Shown: positions 18,808 to 28,520, counted from the first letter of the stretch. The stretch is 43,759 nucleotides of DNA from Algoriphagus aestuarii (GCA_017051695.1 JAFIDK010000006.1:394544-438302); one strand, 5' to 3'. A program made the numbers and translations. Notes: generated from the letters alone by a model not told the origin.

Positions 18808-20121
18808 ATGATCCTTTTACTTGTCTTGCTCAGTATTGCCATTTTGGTACTATTGATCGTCTGGGCGAAGCTCAATCCATTTTTAGCATTTATCATTTCT
18901 GCCATTGCAGCTGGCTTTCTTCTAGGCTTACCGGCTGATCAGATCGCAGGTTCCATCCAAACAGGTATGGGAAATTTACTTGGGGATTTGGTCATTGTTA
19001 TTGTCATGGGAGCCATGCTTGGCAAGCTAGTGGCCGAAAGTGGGGCTGCGCAGCGGATAGCCGGATTTCTGATGGGAATCTTCGGTGAAAAAAACATCAC
19101 CTGGGCCATGTCCATTACAGGATTGGTAGTCGGCATCCCGCTCTTTTACAATGTGGGATTTGTCCTGCTGGTGCCTTTGGCATTTACAGTTGCGTATCAA
19201 TATAAAATCTCAGCAGTCTATGTGGGGATCCCCCTGCTTGCGGCTTTGTCGGTAACTCATGGCTTTTTACCGCCTCATCCATCACCGGCAGCTTTGGTGG
19301 CTCAGTTTGATGCCAATATGGGCTTGACTTTGTTTTATGGTTTTCTGATTGCAATTCCCACGATTATCATAGCGGGCCCAATCTTTGCCAAAACTCTAAA
19401 GAATGTCCATGCCAATCCGCTAAAGACATTCCAGGCAGAAACCCGGCCTGAATCCGAATTACCAGGCACGTTCAACAGCTTTTTTACGGCACTATTACCA
19501 GTGTTTCTGTTGGTCGGCACCACTGCATTAAACCTTAATATTGCAGCGGAAAGTCCTTTAGCACCTTTGATCCAATTTGTAGCCAATCCAGGTATAGTGA
19601 TGCTGATCTCTGTACTTGTGGCTACTTATAGCCTGGGACTAAGGAGAAAATATTCCATGACTCAGTTGATGGATATTTATACTGTAGCTACGAAAGACAT
19701 TGCCATGATTCTTTTGATTGTCGCTGGGGCCGGTGCCTTAAAACAGATCTTCACAGATACTGGTGTCAGTCAGGTTATTGCAGATGGACTGAGCACCTGG
19801 GACATTCCACCATTGATCCTTGCCTGGATCATTACAGCTATAATCAGAGTCTGTGTGGGTTCGGCAACAGTCGCCGGCTTGACTACAGCAGGGATTATTG
19901 CGCCTTTGGTCACCACTATGAATGTGGATCCCAATTTATTGGTTTTATCCATCGGAGCGGGGAGTTTGATGTTTTCTCACTTTAATGATGGTGGCTTCTG
20001 GATGTACAAAGAATTCTTCAATGTCAGTATCAAGGACACAATCAAAACCTGGTCCCTGATGGAGACTTTGGTCGCAGTCATTGGATTGATCGGCGTCCTT
20101 ATTTTGGATCTTTTTATCTAA
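18808..20121 (+). CDS. GntP-family gluconate/D-serine:H+ symporter
   Basis: 437 residues with about 12 hydrophobic segments, normal for GntP. Family features: N-terminal WAKLNPFLAFIISAIAAGFLLG, the conserved GIPLLAALSVTHGFLPPHPSPAAL, and a C-terminal part with IITAIIRVCVGSATVAGLTTAGI and FSHFNDGGFWMYKEFF. The family includes GntP/GntT (gluconate) and DsdX (D-serine). No gluconate kinase is adjacent. A RidA-type gene follows after 24 bp, which suggests a substrate that feeds a PLP-enzyme pathway such as a D-amino acid rather than gluconate; that is inference. Confidence 0.92.
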   Translation: MILLLVLLSIAILVLLIVWAKLNPFLAFIISAIAAGFLLGLPADQIAGSIQTGMGNLLGDLVIVIVMGAMLGKLVAESGAAQRIAGFLMGIFGEKNITWAMSITGLVVGIPLFYNVGFVLLVPLAFTVAYQYKISAVYVGIPLLAALSVTHGFLPPHPSPAALVAQFDANMGLTLFYGFLIAIPTIIIAGPIFAKTLKNVHANPLKTFQAETRPESELPGTFNSFFTALLPVFLLVGTTALNLNIAAESPLAPLIQFVANPGIVMLISVLVATYSLGLRRKYSMTQLMDIYTVATKDIAMILLIVAGAGALKQIFTDTGVSQVIADGLSTWDIPPLILAWIITAIIRVCVGSATVAGLTTAGIIAPLVTTMNVDPNLLVLSIGAGSLMFSHFNDGGFWMYKEFFNVSIKDTIKTWSLMETLVAVIGLIGVLILDLFI

Positions 20122-20145
20122 ATTCACCTTTTTAAAAACCACCTT

Positions 20146-20619
20146 ATGGAAACTCCAGAAAGTAGCTTTGCGAAGCTAGGACTCACTTTGCCTCCAGCCC
20201 CAAAACCTTTGGGTGTCTATAAACCTTGCCTGATTGATGGAAAATATCTATACCTTTCAGGACATGGAACTGTTCAGGAAGATGGCTCTTTGATCATTGG
20301 GAGAATAGGCGTCGACATGGATATGGAGGCCGGAAAACTTGCTGCGAGACAAGTTGGACTGGCAATGTTGGCCACCATCAAAGCCAATTTGGGGTCTCTT
20401 AACCGGGTCAAACGCGTCATCAAGGTGTTGGGAATGGTGAATTGTAAAGAAGATTTCCTAAAGCACCCCTACATTATCAACGGCTGTAGTGAATTATTCG
20501 CAGCAGTATGGGGAGAAGAGGATGGAATCGGCGTACGGTCTGCAGTGGGGATGGGCTCATTACCAGACAATATCCCTGTAGAAGTAGAAGCGATGTTTGA
20601 ACTTCACGAGGGAGCTTAA
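20146..20619 (+). CDS. RidA-family (YjgF/UK114) protein
   Basis: 157 residues, longer than canonical RidA (about 128) and with a divergent N-terminal part. YLSGHGTVQEDGSLIIGRIG matches the N-terminal motif of the longer YjgF-like subfamily, and RSAVGMGSLPDNIPVEVEAMFEL keeps the conserved Arg, LP and Glu that form the deaminase site in RidA. RidA hydrolyses reactive enamine/imine intermediates released by PLP-dependent enzymes. Likely co-transcribed with the GntP gene. Its last 4 bases overlap the stop of the convergent mltF gene. Confidence 0.88.
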   Translation: METPESSFAKLGLTLPPAPKPLGVYKPCLIDGKYLYLSGHGTVQEDGSLIIGRIGVDMDMEAGKLAARQVGLAMLATIKANLGSLNRVKRVIKVLGMVNCKEDFLKHPYIINGCSELFAAVWGEEDGIGVRSAVGMGSLPDNIPVEVEAMFELHEGA

Positions 20620-22010
20620 GGCTCCACCAAAGCCTTATAGGAATCAAAAATACTCCAAACATCCTTTACATAATTCACGGCTAAATGGCCTTTGGCAAAG
20701 CCACTCTTCACCACGGGATCATTGTAATATTTGGGATCCGATTTCAGTTCCAGATAATCGGCAACTGCCTCCCATGTTTGGGTATTCCTTCCAAATTTCA
20801 TGGCCAATCTCCAAGCATCCTCCACATGGCCATGTCCGATGTTATAGGAAGCCAATACAAATTTGATTCTTTCATTGGTCTCAGGAACTCGCTCCATCCA
20901 AAATTTATCGAGATACCGAAGGTACCGAACTCCTCCTGTCAAAGACTCGATCGGATCATGAGGGTCCTCCACTCCAAACCGCTCTAGGGTTACCGGCATT
21001 AACTGCAACAAGCCTGTAGCCCCCGCATAAGAAGTCGCTGTGGTATCAAATCTAGATTCTTTATAGACTAGCGATGCAAGTAGACGCCAATCCCAACCCA
21101 ACTGTTCCGCACCATCTTTGATGATCTCGTCAAACTGCGAAATCCTATTTCCGGCAAGAGAGGAAAATGGGCTATTTGATCTGAAATAACTGTTTTTTGA
21201 ATTCAAAAAGTATTTGGCATATAAATCCGGGATAAATCTCGTTTGTTTATCCTCCAACCAATCATTTAAATGGGATAGCAATTTGGGGGAGTTGTTTCTA
21301 ACTACCCAAGAAACTTCACCTTCTTTTTTAACCTTCCAGGAAATATCCAGACCATCGTAATACGTTGCATTTGCCTGCGCAATATTTTGATCTGCGACTG
21401 TCCATTTGATTTCGTTTTCAACCACCTGGTCGATCAAACTCTCTTCATGTTCCGGTGTCTCTAGTACTGTAAAAGAAACCTGAAGGGAATCTTTGATTGC
21501 ACAAAGCTGGGATTTGTAAATAGATCCTTGGCGCACCGTGATGGTATCCCCAGCGATATCCTGCCAGGAAGTCACTTTACCTGAGGACTTTCTACCCACG
21601 AGAACTGTACTCATTTTCCCCAGAGGAACAGAAAAAGTTGCACGCTCGGTTCTTACAGGACTTTCCTCCAAGTTCATCGCAATTAGATCAACCTTCCCAT
21701 TTTCCAGATAGTCAAATGCTTTGTCTATATCTGAAATCAAGACCAGATGTAGCTGAACATCCAGTCTTTTAGCAAGGTCGCGAAGCAACTCATATTCATA
21801 CCCCATCCTGCGACCACGGTAGATATAATAACCCGTAGAATTATTATCGACTGCTGCACGGATAAATCCCCGGGCGGTGATCCCAGGCATATCCAAAATG
21901 TACTCTTCCCTCTTATTCTTCATTCCGAACTGCTTCTCTAGAAAAGTACACTGTACCCCAAAGATCAACACAGTTATAATCGAAAATAAAAGAATGGCTG
22001 CTTTCTTCAT
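20616..22010 (-). CDS. mltF: Membrane-bound lytic transglycosylase F-like lipoprotein
   Basis: 464 residues from the ATG at 22010. The longer frame to 22061 starts at TTG and would bury the signal sequence KKAAILLFSIITVLIFGVQC, which looks like a lipoprotein signal with a non-standard lipobox (GVQC). A periplasmic substrate-binding domain (SBP_bac_3; about 50-275) precedes a transglycosylase SLT domain with catalytic Glu in LVYKESRFD, then GATGLLQLMP and VLASYNIGHGHVEDA. This is the MltF architecture: cleavage of peptidoglycan glycan strands with 1,6-anhydro product formation, controlled by the N-terminal domain. Confidence 0.9.
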   Translation of the reverse strand: MKKAAILLFSIITVLIFGVQCTFLEKQFGMKNKREEYILDMPGITARGFIRAAVDNNSTGYYIYRGRRMGYEYELLRDLAKRLDVQLHLVLISDIDKAFDYLENGKVDLIAMNLEESPVRTERATFSVPLGKMSTVLVGRKSSGKVTSWQDIAGDTITVRQGSIYKSQLCAIKDSLQVSFTVLETPEHEESLIDQVVENEIKWTVADQNIAQANATYYDGLDISWKVKKEGEVSWVVRNNSPKLLSHLNDWLEDKQTRFIPDLYAKYFLNSKNSYFRSNSPFSSLAGNRISQFDEIIKDGAEQLGWDWRLLASLVYKESRFDTTATSYAGATGLLQLMPVTLERFGVEDPHDPIESLTGGVRYLRYLDKFWMERVPETNERIKFVLASYNIGHGHVEDAWRLAMKFGRNTQTWEAVADYLELKSDPKYYNDPVVKSGFAKGHLAVNYVKDVWSIFDSYKALVEP

Positions 22011-22016
22011 GCAAAG

Positions 22017-22032
22017 GGCCCTGATCAGGGCC
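22017..22032. repeat. Perfect 16-bp GC-rich palindrome at the mltF start
   Basis: GGCCCTGATCAGGGCC is perfectly self-complementary, unusually GC-rich for this region, and ends 6 bp before the mltF ATG. It could be an operator or a 5'-UTR hairpin close to the start codon. Confidence 0.5.
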
Positions 22033-22106
22033 GGATGTTTCTCGATTGCAGGATTTGACAAATGCTATGCCAAAAGAATAAATAAGGATTTCTTAAAAAA
22101 AGCAAA

Positions 22107-22136
22107 TAAAAAAATGAGCCTGATTCAATCAGGCTC
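22107..22136 (-). terminator. Intrinsic terminator of the RND efflux operon
   Basis: Stem GAGCCTGATT/AATCAGGCTC (22116-22125 with 22127-22136) is followed on the minus strand by a T-rich run (22115-22107). It starts 10 bp after the TolC-like gene stop. Confidence 0.8.
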
Positions 22137-22146
22137 CATTCGTTTT

Positions 22147-23493
22147 TTAATCTTCTGTAGGCAGGTTTAAATCCTCATAACTATTCTGGAAAAAAATCCT
22201 TCCCGAAAGCCGCATTAATTCAATCTCCATCTCTTTGATATTGAAAATTGAGGTGATCAAACGGTTCTCAGCAGTCAAGAGATTTACCTGTGCATCCCGG
22301 AATTCCAGGTAGGAAGAAATCCCCAACCGGAACCTTTCCAATGCGATATCTGTATTTTCTCTTGCCACTTCATAATTCTTTTTCTCGATCTCCAATAAAT
22401 CCCTATTGGTCTTATAGGTATTGTAAGCCCTATGGATATCAGACTTCAACTGGATCTCATATTGATCCAACGCGTAACCCTGGATTTTTTGCTGAACCCT
22501 TGCATTTTGGATTCTCCTGTTGAGCGTAAACCCACTAAATAGATTCATGGTAATGTTACCCCCAAAATTAAAACCTTGCCTCTGGTTTTGAAGCAAGAAA
22601 CCTGCATCAGAATTAGAAGTATTGTTGACATAGCTTCCATTTAGGTTAATTTGAGGTAAACGGGAAGCTTGCAATTCTCTCATTTGAAGAAACGCAACAT
22701 TTTCCTGACGCTGAGTGATCAGCAATTGCTTGTTATCAATAAAAGCATTCTCTTCCAGGTCCATCAACATCAAAGGTTCACCTACCATGATGGTATCATT
22801 GACTGCAAATTGGGTTTCCGGACTCAATGCCATCAATTCATTCAGATTTATCCTTGCTGCATTGATAATCTGCTCCTGATTGACCAGCAAGGTCAAATCC
22901 GAGTTGTAATCTACTTCAGCGGTTAGAAAATCTCTTTTACCTGCACCACCCAACTGGTATTGTGCCTCGGCAATATCCAATCTCGATTGACTAAGTTCCA
23001 GTGTCCTTTTTAAAACCTCATATCTCTGAAGTTCCAAAACCAATCTATAATAAGCTGAGGAAATCGATGCTACCGTATTTTCAACAGCGATCTTGGCATC
23101 CAATTCAGAAATTTCAGTCAACTGACCCAAACGTTTCATGGTCACGATGGTCTCCGGTTGGAAACCATAAATACCTACGATGGAGAAATTTTCAGTTCTG
23201 GATTTGGCATTGTCGATCGTTCTTGGATCTGGATCATTGACAAAGCGCTGCTCCACGTCCTCTTTACTGAAGTTTCTCGCATAAGTAGCATCCAGCTGAG
23301 GAAGAAAGAAATCCCCAAACCCGATTTTTTGATCACCCTCAGTAATGTTGATGTTTTCAACAGCTATTTTTATCTGAAGATTTTTTTCTAACCCAATCTG
23401 AATTGCCTTTTCCAAATCTAAAGCTTCTTCACCTTGGGCATAAACTACGGAACCTAACATGCTCAAAAAGAGCACTGCAATCAATTTCTTCAT
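22147..23493 (-). CDS. TolC-family outer membrane efflux protein
   Basis: 448 residues with a signal peptide (MKKLIAVLFLSMLGSVVYAQ). Two related long-helix halves typical of TolC (YRLVLELQRYEVLKRTLELSQSRLDIAEAQYQLGGAGKRDFLTAEVDYN and KTNRDLLEIEKKNYEVARENTDIALERFRLGISSYLEFRDAQVNLLTAENRL) indicate the outer-membrane channel and periplasmic tunnel. Its ATG shares one base with the stop of the RND pump gene, so it is translationally coupled and last in the export operon. Confidence 0.92.
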   Translation of the reverse strand: MKKLIAVLFLSMLGSVVYAQGEEALDLEKAIQIGLEKNLQIKIAVENINITEGDQKIGFGDFFLPQLDATYARNFSKEDVEQRFVNDPDPRTIDNAKSRTENFSIVGIYGFQPETIVTMKRLGQLTEISELDAKIAVENTVASISSAYYRLVLELQRYEVLKRTLELSQSRLDIAEAQYQLGGAGKRDFLTAEVDYNSDLTLLVNQEQIINAARINLNELMALSPETQFAVNDTIMVGEPLMLMDLEENAFIDNKQLLITQRQENVAFLQMRELQASRLPQINLNGSYVNNTSNSDAGFLLQNQRQGFNFGGNITMNLFSGFTLNRRIQNARVQQKIQGYALDQYEIQLKSDIHRAYNTYKTNRDLLEIEKKNYEVARENTDIALERFRLGISSYLEFRDAQVNLLTAENRLITSIFNIKEMEIELMRLSGRIFFQNSYEDLNLPTED

Positions 23494-26400
23494 TAAATTC
23501 TGGCTAATCTTCCTTCTTTGGAAGTGAGATACGAGTAAATAGCTGGGATAACAAACAAAGTCAAAATAGTCGCAAACGTCAATCCCCCGATGACAGCAGC
23601 TCCCATTGGCACACGGCTTTCTGCTCCTGCTCCCAGTCCCAAGGCAATCGGTAGAATACCTAAGATGGTCGACAGACTTGTCATCAAAATCGGTCTAAAT
23701 CTGGCTACAGCAGCCCCATAAATAGCTTCTTGAATCGACATTCCAGTGGCTTTCCGTTGATTGGCAAACTCCACTATCAAGATCCCGTTTTTTGTCACCA
23801 AACCTATTAACATGATAATACCAATCTGGCTGAAAATATTCAGGGTAAAATCAAATATCCAAAGTGTAAAAAGAGCTCCGAACAATGCCAAAGGCACAGT
23901 AAACATAATTGTCAAGGGATCCAAGAAGCTTTCAAATTGAGCGGAAAGCACTAAATAGATCAAGATCAACGCAAACATAAATGCGAAAAGCAAACTATTT
24001 GAACTTTCCCTAAACTCTTTGGAAGGTCCTGAAACATCTGTAGTAAACGAATCATCAAGCACTTCAGCGGCGATACGATCCATCTCCTCCAATCCATCTC
24101 CAATGGTATAGCCTTCAGCTAAATTTGCAGAAACGGTTCCTGCTACAAAACGATTGAATCTATACAACTGAGGAGGAGTACTTTTCTCAGTTACAGTCAC
24201 CAAATTATCCAGCTGAACCAAAGAGCCATTTTCAGCACGTACGTAAAGCATTCGCAAATTCACAGGCTCATTTCTATCCTCCAATCTCATCTCGCCCACC
24301 ACTTGGTACTGCTTACCATTCTTGATAAAGTACGCGAATCTTTGGCCTGAATAGGATAATTGAAGCGTTCTTGCAATTTCCTGCACAGACACACCAATAT
24401 TTCTGGCTTTTGCCCTATCAATCTCAATCTCCAGCTCAGGTTTGGTAAACTTCAAGTTGATATCAGAAAATATAAAAACAGGGCTTTTGCCTACTTCTTC
24501 CATAAAAGTTGGAATCACTTCTTTCAGCTTATCCAAAGTAGGAGCTTGTAGCACGTATTGTATAGGAAGACCTCCACGGCTGTTACCGATGGATTGAGCC
24601 TGTGAAGCAAAGGCTTTTACTCCGGTATAGTTCTTCAGCTTTTGATTGATCTCGTTAAAATATTCACCTTGACTTTTTTCTCTATTTTCTGCTTTGGTGA
24701 GGATGAATCTCACAAATCCCGAATTTGTACTGGAAGAACCAAATCCAGGTGAAGTCACGGATACCATTCCACTCACCTCGTCCTTTGGATATTCATTTTT
24801 AAAATCATCGATCATCCTATCGATCACCTCATCCATATAGCCGAAGGTAGCACCTTCAGGCCCACTCATCCGGATCACGATCTCACCTCTATCCTCAGTG
24901 GGAGCCAGCTCAGTCGGTATTTCATTAAACATCCAATAAATCCCAAAGCCCATAAAACCTACCAAAAGAAAAGACACCCATCTGAACTGCATAAACCAGC
25001 CAAGAGCACGATCATATTTATCATTGATCCATATAAAACCCGGCTCGGTGAAATTATAGAACCTGTTATGTTTCTCTCTTTTCTTGAGGAATTTAGAACT
25101 AAGCATCGGAGTCATGGTCAAAGCCACGAAAGAGGAAATAATTACCGCTCCTGCTACCACTATCCCAAATTCACGGAAAAGCCGACCCGTAGTCCCTGTC
25201 AAAAATATAACCGGTAAGAAAACCGCGGCCAGTGCAACCGTAGTCGCAATAACCGCAAAGAAAATCTCTTCAGAACCTTTTTCAGCAGCTTTTTGAGGCT
25301 CTTCACCTTTTTCTATTCGTGAGTATATGTTCTCCAGCACCACAATGGCGTCATCTACTACCAGTCCGATGGATAGCACGATTCCCAAAAGTGTCAGTAC
25401 GTTGATGGAGAAATCCATCAGGTACATGATAAAGAATACTCCGATCAATGAGATTGGAATGGTCAGTACAGGAATGAAAGTCGTACGCCAATCCCTTAGG
25501 AAAAGGAAGATAATCGCGACCACTAAGATGAATGCTGTAATGATCGTCTCCTGAACTTCGGATATAGAGCTTCGGATATAGCTTGTCTTATCAAAACCGA
25601 TCTCCAGTCCTACGTCTGACGGAAGATCTTTTTCGATGAATTCTAACCTTCTGTAGAATTCATCTGCAATCTCTATACTATTTGATCCTGGAAGTGGCAC
25701 CAACACCACACCAACCATTGGGACCCCATCCCTTTTGAGAATACTCCGTTCGTTCAATGCGGCAAGTTCCGCACTACCGATATCCTGAAAACGAACAATG
25801 TTGTTCTGATCCTCCTTGATGATCAGATCATTAAATTCCTGCGGAGTACTTAGTCTACTTTTGGTTCGTACAGAAAGCTCGATGGTCTCACCCTCTATTT
25901 TTCCGGAAGGTAATTCCACATTTTCGCTTTGCACCTTGGATAGTACATCCAAGGGAGTGACTCCATAAGAAGCCATCTTCAGGGGATCCATTCTCAGTCG
26001 GATCGCATATTCCTTTTCGCCCCAAATCTGTACCCTACTAACTCCAGGGATTGTTTGAAGTCTTTCTTTGAAAATATTTTCTGCTATATCCGAGAGATCT
26101 AGAAGGCTTCTCTCATCACTTTTTACATTTAAGAATACGATAGGCTCCGAATCGGCATCGGCTTTGGAAACTACCGGTGGCTCAGCATCGGGCGGGAGGT
26201 TACGCTGCGCACCGGATACTTTATCCCGTACATCATTTGCAGCCGCTTCCAGATCTGCTCCCACATCAAATTCCACAGTAATACTGCTCCCACCGTCATT
26301 ACTGGTAGATGTCAGGGATTTGATGCCTTGAATACTGTTAATTGCCTCTTCCAGAGGCTCGGTAATCTGTGCTTCGATGACATCGGCATTTGCCCCGACA

Positions 26401-26555
26401 TAAGTGGTCCTGACGTTGATAACTGGTGGATCCACACTGGGAAATTCCCGGATTCCCAAAAGGGAAATACCGATCGCCCCAAAAAGTATGATGACCAGAG
26501 ACATCACGATGGCCAATACCGGCCTATTGACACTTACATTTGATAAACTCGACAT
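23493..26555 (-). CDS. RND efflux transporter permease (HAE1 type)
   Basis: 1020 residues from the ATG at 26555 (MSSLSNVSVNRPVLAIVMSLV, the usual first membrane helix). The frame could be read 35 codons further upstream but would run into the adaptor gene. Two repeated halves each have six membrane helices and a large periplasmic loop; the proton-relay Asp pair lies in GLVVDDAIVVLENI of helix 4. FPSVDPPVINVRTTYVGANADVIE is the family's N-terminal porter motif. The inner-membrane proton-driven pump takes substrates from the periplasm or membrane to the TolC channel. AcrB/MexB-like; substrate range cannot be read from sequence. Confidence 0.95.
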   Translation of the reverse strand: MSSLSNVSVNRPVLAIVMSLVIILFGAIGISLLGIREFPSVDPPVINVRTTYVGANADVIEAQITEPLEEAINSIQGIKSLTSTSNDGGSSITVEFDVGADLEAAANDVRDKVSGAQRNLPPDAEPPVVSKADADSEPIVFLNVKSDERSLLDLSDIAENIFKERLQTIPGVSRVQIWGEKEYAIRLRMDPLKMASYGVTPLDVLSKVQSENVELPSGKIEGETIELSVRTKSRLSTPQEFNDLIIKEDQNNIVRFQDIGSAELAALNERSILKRDGVPMVGVVLVPLPGSNSIEIADEFYRRLEFIEKDLPSDVGLEIGFDKTSYIRSSISEVQETIITAFILVVAIIFLFLRDWRTTFIPVLTIPISLIGVFFIMYLMDFSINVLTLLGIVLSIGLVVDDAIVVLENIYSRIEKGEEPQKAAEKGSEEIFFAVIATTVALAAVFLPVIFLTGTTGRLFREFGIVVAGAVIISSFVALTMTPMLSSKFLKKREKHNRFYNFTEPGFIWINDKYDRALGWFMQFRWVSFLLVGFMGFGIYWMFNEIPTELAPTEDRGEIVIRMSGPEGATFGYMDEVIDRMIDDFKNEYPKDEVSGMVSVTSPGFGSSSTNSGFVRFILTKAENREKSQGEYFNEINQKLKNYTGVKAFASQAQSIGNSRGGLPIQYVLQAPTLDKLKEVIPTFMEEVGKSPVFIFSDINLKFTKPELEIEIDRAKARNIGVSVQEIARTLQLSYSGQRFAYFIKNGKQYQVVGEMRLEDRNEPVNLRMLYVRAENGSLVQLDNLVTVTEKSTPPQLYRFNRFVAGTVSANLAEGYTIGDGLEEMDRIAAEVLDDSFTTDVSGPSKEFRESSNSLLFAFMFALILIYLVLSAQFESFLDPLTIMFTVPLALFGALFTLWIFDFTLNIFSQIGIIMLIGLVTKNGILIVEFANQRKATGMSIQEAIYGAAVARFRPILMTSLSTILGILPIALGLGAGAESRVPMGAAVIGGLTFATILTLFVIPAIYSYLTSKEGRLARI

Positions 26556-26556
26556 G

Positions 26557-27642
26557 TTAGTTGATTTGAGTGAATTCAACAGGCGATCCCGTCCTTGCTT
26601 GCAATACACCAGTGGTGAGTACCAGATCACCCACCTCCAGACCACTGGTGATCTGCACATGCGTATCTGTACGGGTACCGATCTCTACCGAGCGCTCCTC
26701 GGCCTTGTTGTCAGCACCAACTACGAACACTTTATATCCCTGTAATTCCGGAATAACAGACTCAGAAGGGACCATCAAAGCATCTTCTGTTTCCCCCAAT
26801 ACAAAGCGAATTCTAACGAACATTCCTGGCAAAAATTTCCTGCCTTTATTTGGACTTTCCGCTCTCAATTTCAATGTACGGGTAGCCGCATCAATTTGAT
26901 TTTCAAAAGCATACACTTTCCCGACTACTTCTTCCTGAGCTGCCTCATTGGAAAAGAAAATCTCCGAACCAGCTGTTACTTGACTTGCATATCGCTCTGG
27001 AATGGAAAACTCAATTTTGATAGGATCGATATTTACAAAGTTTGCAATGATATCATTGGTACTGATGACACTTCCCTCACTGACCTGTCTCAATCCCAGA
27101 ATCCCATTAAAAGGTGCTCTTACGATGGTCTTGGCCAACTGTGCCTCCACCAGCTTCAAATCTGAAAGAGTGGTATTATATTGATTCAAAACGATGTCGT
27201 ATTCTTCCTGGCTGATTGCCTCTCTGGCCAACAATTGTTTCTGTCTGTTTTCCTGGCTTTCGAATAGTTTCTGGGTATACTCCAATCGCTGATGCTGGGC
27301 CTGCAGCTCATCATCGTTCAGATACAATAACGGAGTACCTTTGGTGACATACTGACCTTCGTCAAAGGTAATTCTTGTAACAAGCCCTGACACTTCCGTT
27401 CTTAAATCCACAGATTCATTTGGAAGAATAGTCCCAGTCACTGATAACTGGTTTCTCAAAGTCTCCTTCTGAATTTTCACCACTTTAACCGGCAAAACTG
27501 TAGGGGCACCTGGTCCTGCTCCCGCAGCAGCCACACTTGCTGCCCCGTTGGAATTACGATTGTCCAGCCTTGGATATAAAAAAGCTGCAATAACGATGAG
27601 GATGATCCCGACGATCAGGATAATCTTGGTCTGGTTTTTCAT
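26557..27642 (-). CDS. RND efflux periplasmic adaptor (membrane fusion protein)
   Basis: 361 residues. N-terminal membrane anchor/signal (IILIVGIILIVIAAFLYP), biotinyl-lipoyl-like halves (SVDLRTEVSGLVTRITFDEGQYVTKGTPLLYL and VRAPFNGILGLRQVSEGSVI) flanking a coiled-coil hairpin (about residues 110-165), then beta-barrel and membrane-proximal domains (GMFVRIRF, VMVPSESVIPELQGYKVFVV-like order). It bridges the RND pump and TolC channel. One base separates its stop from the pump's ATG. Confidence 0.93.
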   Translation of the reverse strand: MKNQTKIILIVGIILIVIAAFLYPRLDNRNSNGAASVAAAGAGPGAPTVLPVKVVKIQKETLRNQLSVTGTILPNESVDLRTEVSGLVTRITFDEGQYVTKGTPLLYLNDDELQAQHQRLEYTQKLFESQENRQKQLLAREAISQEEYDIVLNQYNTTLSDLKLVEAQLAKTIVRAPFNGILGLRQVSEGSVISTNDIIANFVNIDPIKIEFSIPERYASQVTAGSEIFFSNEAAQEEVVGKVYAFENQIDAATRTLKLRAESPNKGRKFLPGMFVRIRFVLGETEDALMVPSESVIPELQGYKVFVVGADNKAEERSVEIGTRTDTHVQITSGLEVGDLVLTTGVLQARTGSPVEFTQIN

Positions 27643-27663
27643 AAATAATGAAAGTACTCCGGT

Positions 27664-28446
27664 TTAGGTTTGTCCTTTTATAAATGTCAATGCATACTGA
27701 TTAAACCGTTTAGGTTGCTCCACATTTACTACGTGGCCACAATTATTGACGATTTTCAGCAATGAATTTTTATGTATTTCAACGATCTTTTTCACTGACT
27801 CCAAAAACATCACATCTTGATCTCCCATGACATAAAGCGTTGGGATATCAATTGCTTTTTCTTTAAAGTATTTCAACAATGGATTAATATCCTTGGTCAG
27901 TTTAAACCATCGGATAAATTCCTTTTGACAAAGCTTTTTAGCCTCTCTGATGAACAGGCTTCTGGATTCCTGATGCTGCTTCTTTGGCATGATGATAAAA
28001 GCAAATAAGCTGTAAAGCCACATGTAAGGGATAAACCTCTTCAGTCTGTTCCCGAGAAAAACCAAAAACCTGGACTTGATAGTCAATCTGGTGATCGCAC
28101 CAGCAAGGACCAGCGATTTTACCCTTTGTGGCTCCATTTCAGCTAGGTTTCTAGCCAGAATCGTCCCTAAAGACACCCCTGCAAAATGCGCCGGAGGAAT
28201 CTTTTTTTCATCCAATACATCAATTATATCCCGGGTGATTTCCTGAAAAGTATATTCTTCATTCCAAATCGCCTGGGGCAAATCTGATGACTTTCCATGC
28301 CCTCTTAGATCTATCAGCAACAAGTTGAAATGCTGTTTGAATTCTTTCAACTGCTTAAACCAAACTACCGAGGATCCACCGGCTCCATGTATGAAGACTA
28401 CCCATTCCGAACTTTGAGGATGAATATAACTTTTACTATAAAGCAT
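27664..28446 (-). CDS. Alpha/beta hydrolase fold protein
   Basis: 260 residues, cytoplasmic (no signal peptide). Oxyanion HGAGGSS, DLRGHGKSSDLP, nucleophile elbow GVSLG, acid Asp in YVMGDQDVMFLES and catalytic His in NNCGHVVNVEQPKRFNQ form a complete triad. It is the first gene of the unit and lies 21 bp before the adaptor gene, so it is probably co-transcribed with the efflux pump; it might modify or detoxify a pump substrate. Substrate unknown. Confidence 0.85.
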   Translation of the reverse strand: MLYSKSYIHPQSSEWVVFIHGAGGSSVVWFKQLKEFKQHFNLLLIDLRGHGKSSDLPQAIWNEEYTFQEITRDIIDVLDEKKIPPAHFAGVSLGTILARNLAEMEPQRVKSLVLAGAITRLTIKSRFLVFLGNRLKRFIPYMWLYSLFAFIIMPKKQHQESRSLFIREAKKLCQKEFIRWFKLTKDINPLLKYFKEKAIDIPTLYVMGDQDVMFLESVKKIVEIHKNSLLKIVNNCGHVVNVEQPKRFNQYALTFIKGQT

Positions 28447-28520
28447 ACAGTTTTAACACCCGAAGGATAATAAGGTTGTCGGAATTTAAATTTAGCGGGA
28501 TAATTTTTGAAAAGTGGCAA

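Noticed and set aside
22011-22061. 17-codon N-terminal extension of MltF
   Set aside because: It begins at TTG and would put 17 polar residues before the signal peptide.
26556-26660. 35-codon N-terminal extension of the RND pump
   Set aside because: It overlaps the adaptor gene and precedes a standard RND start (MSSLSNVSVNRPVLA).
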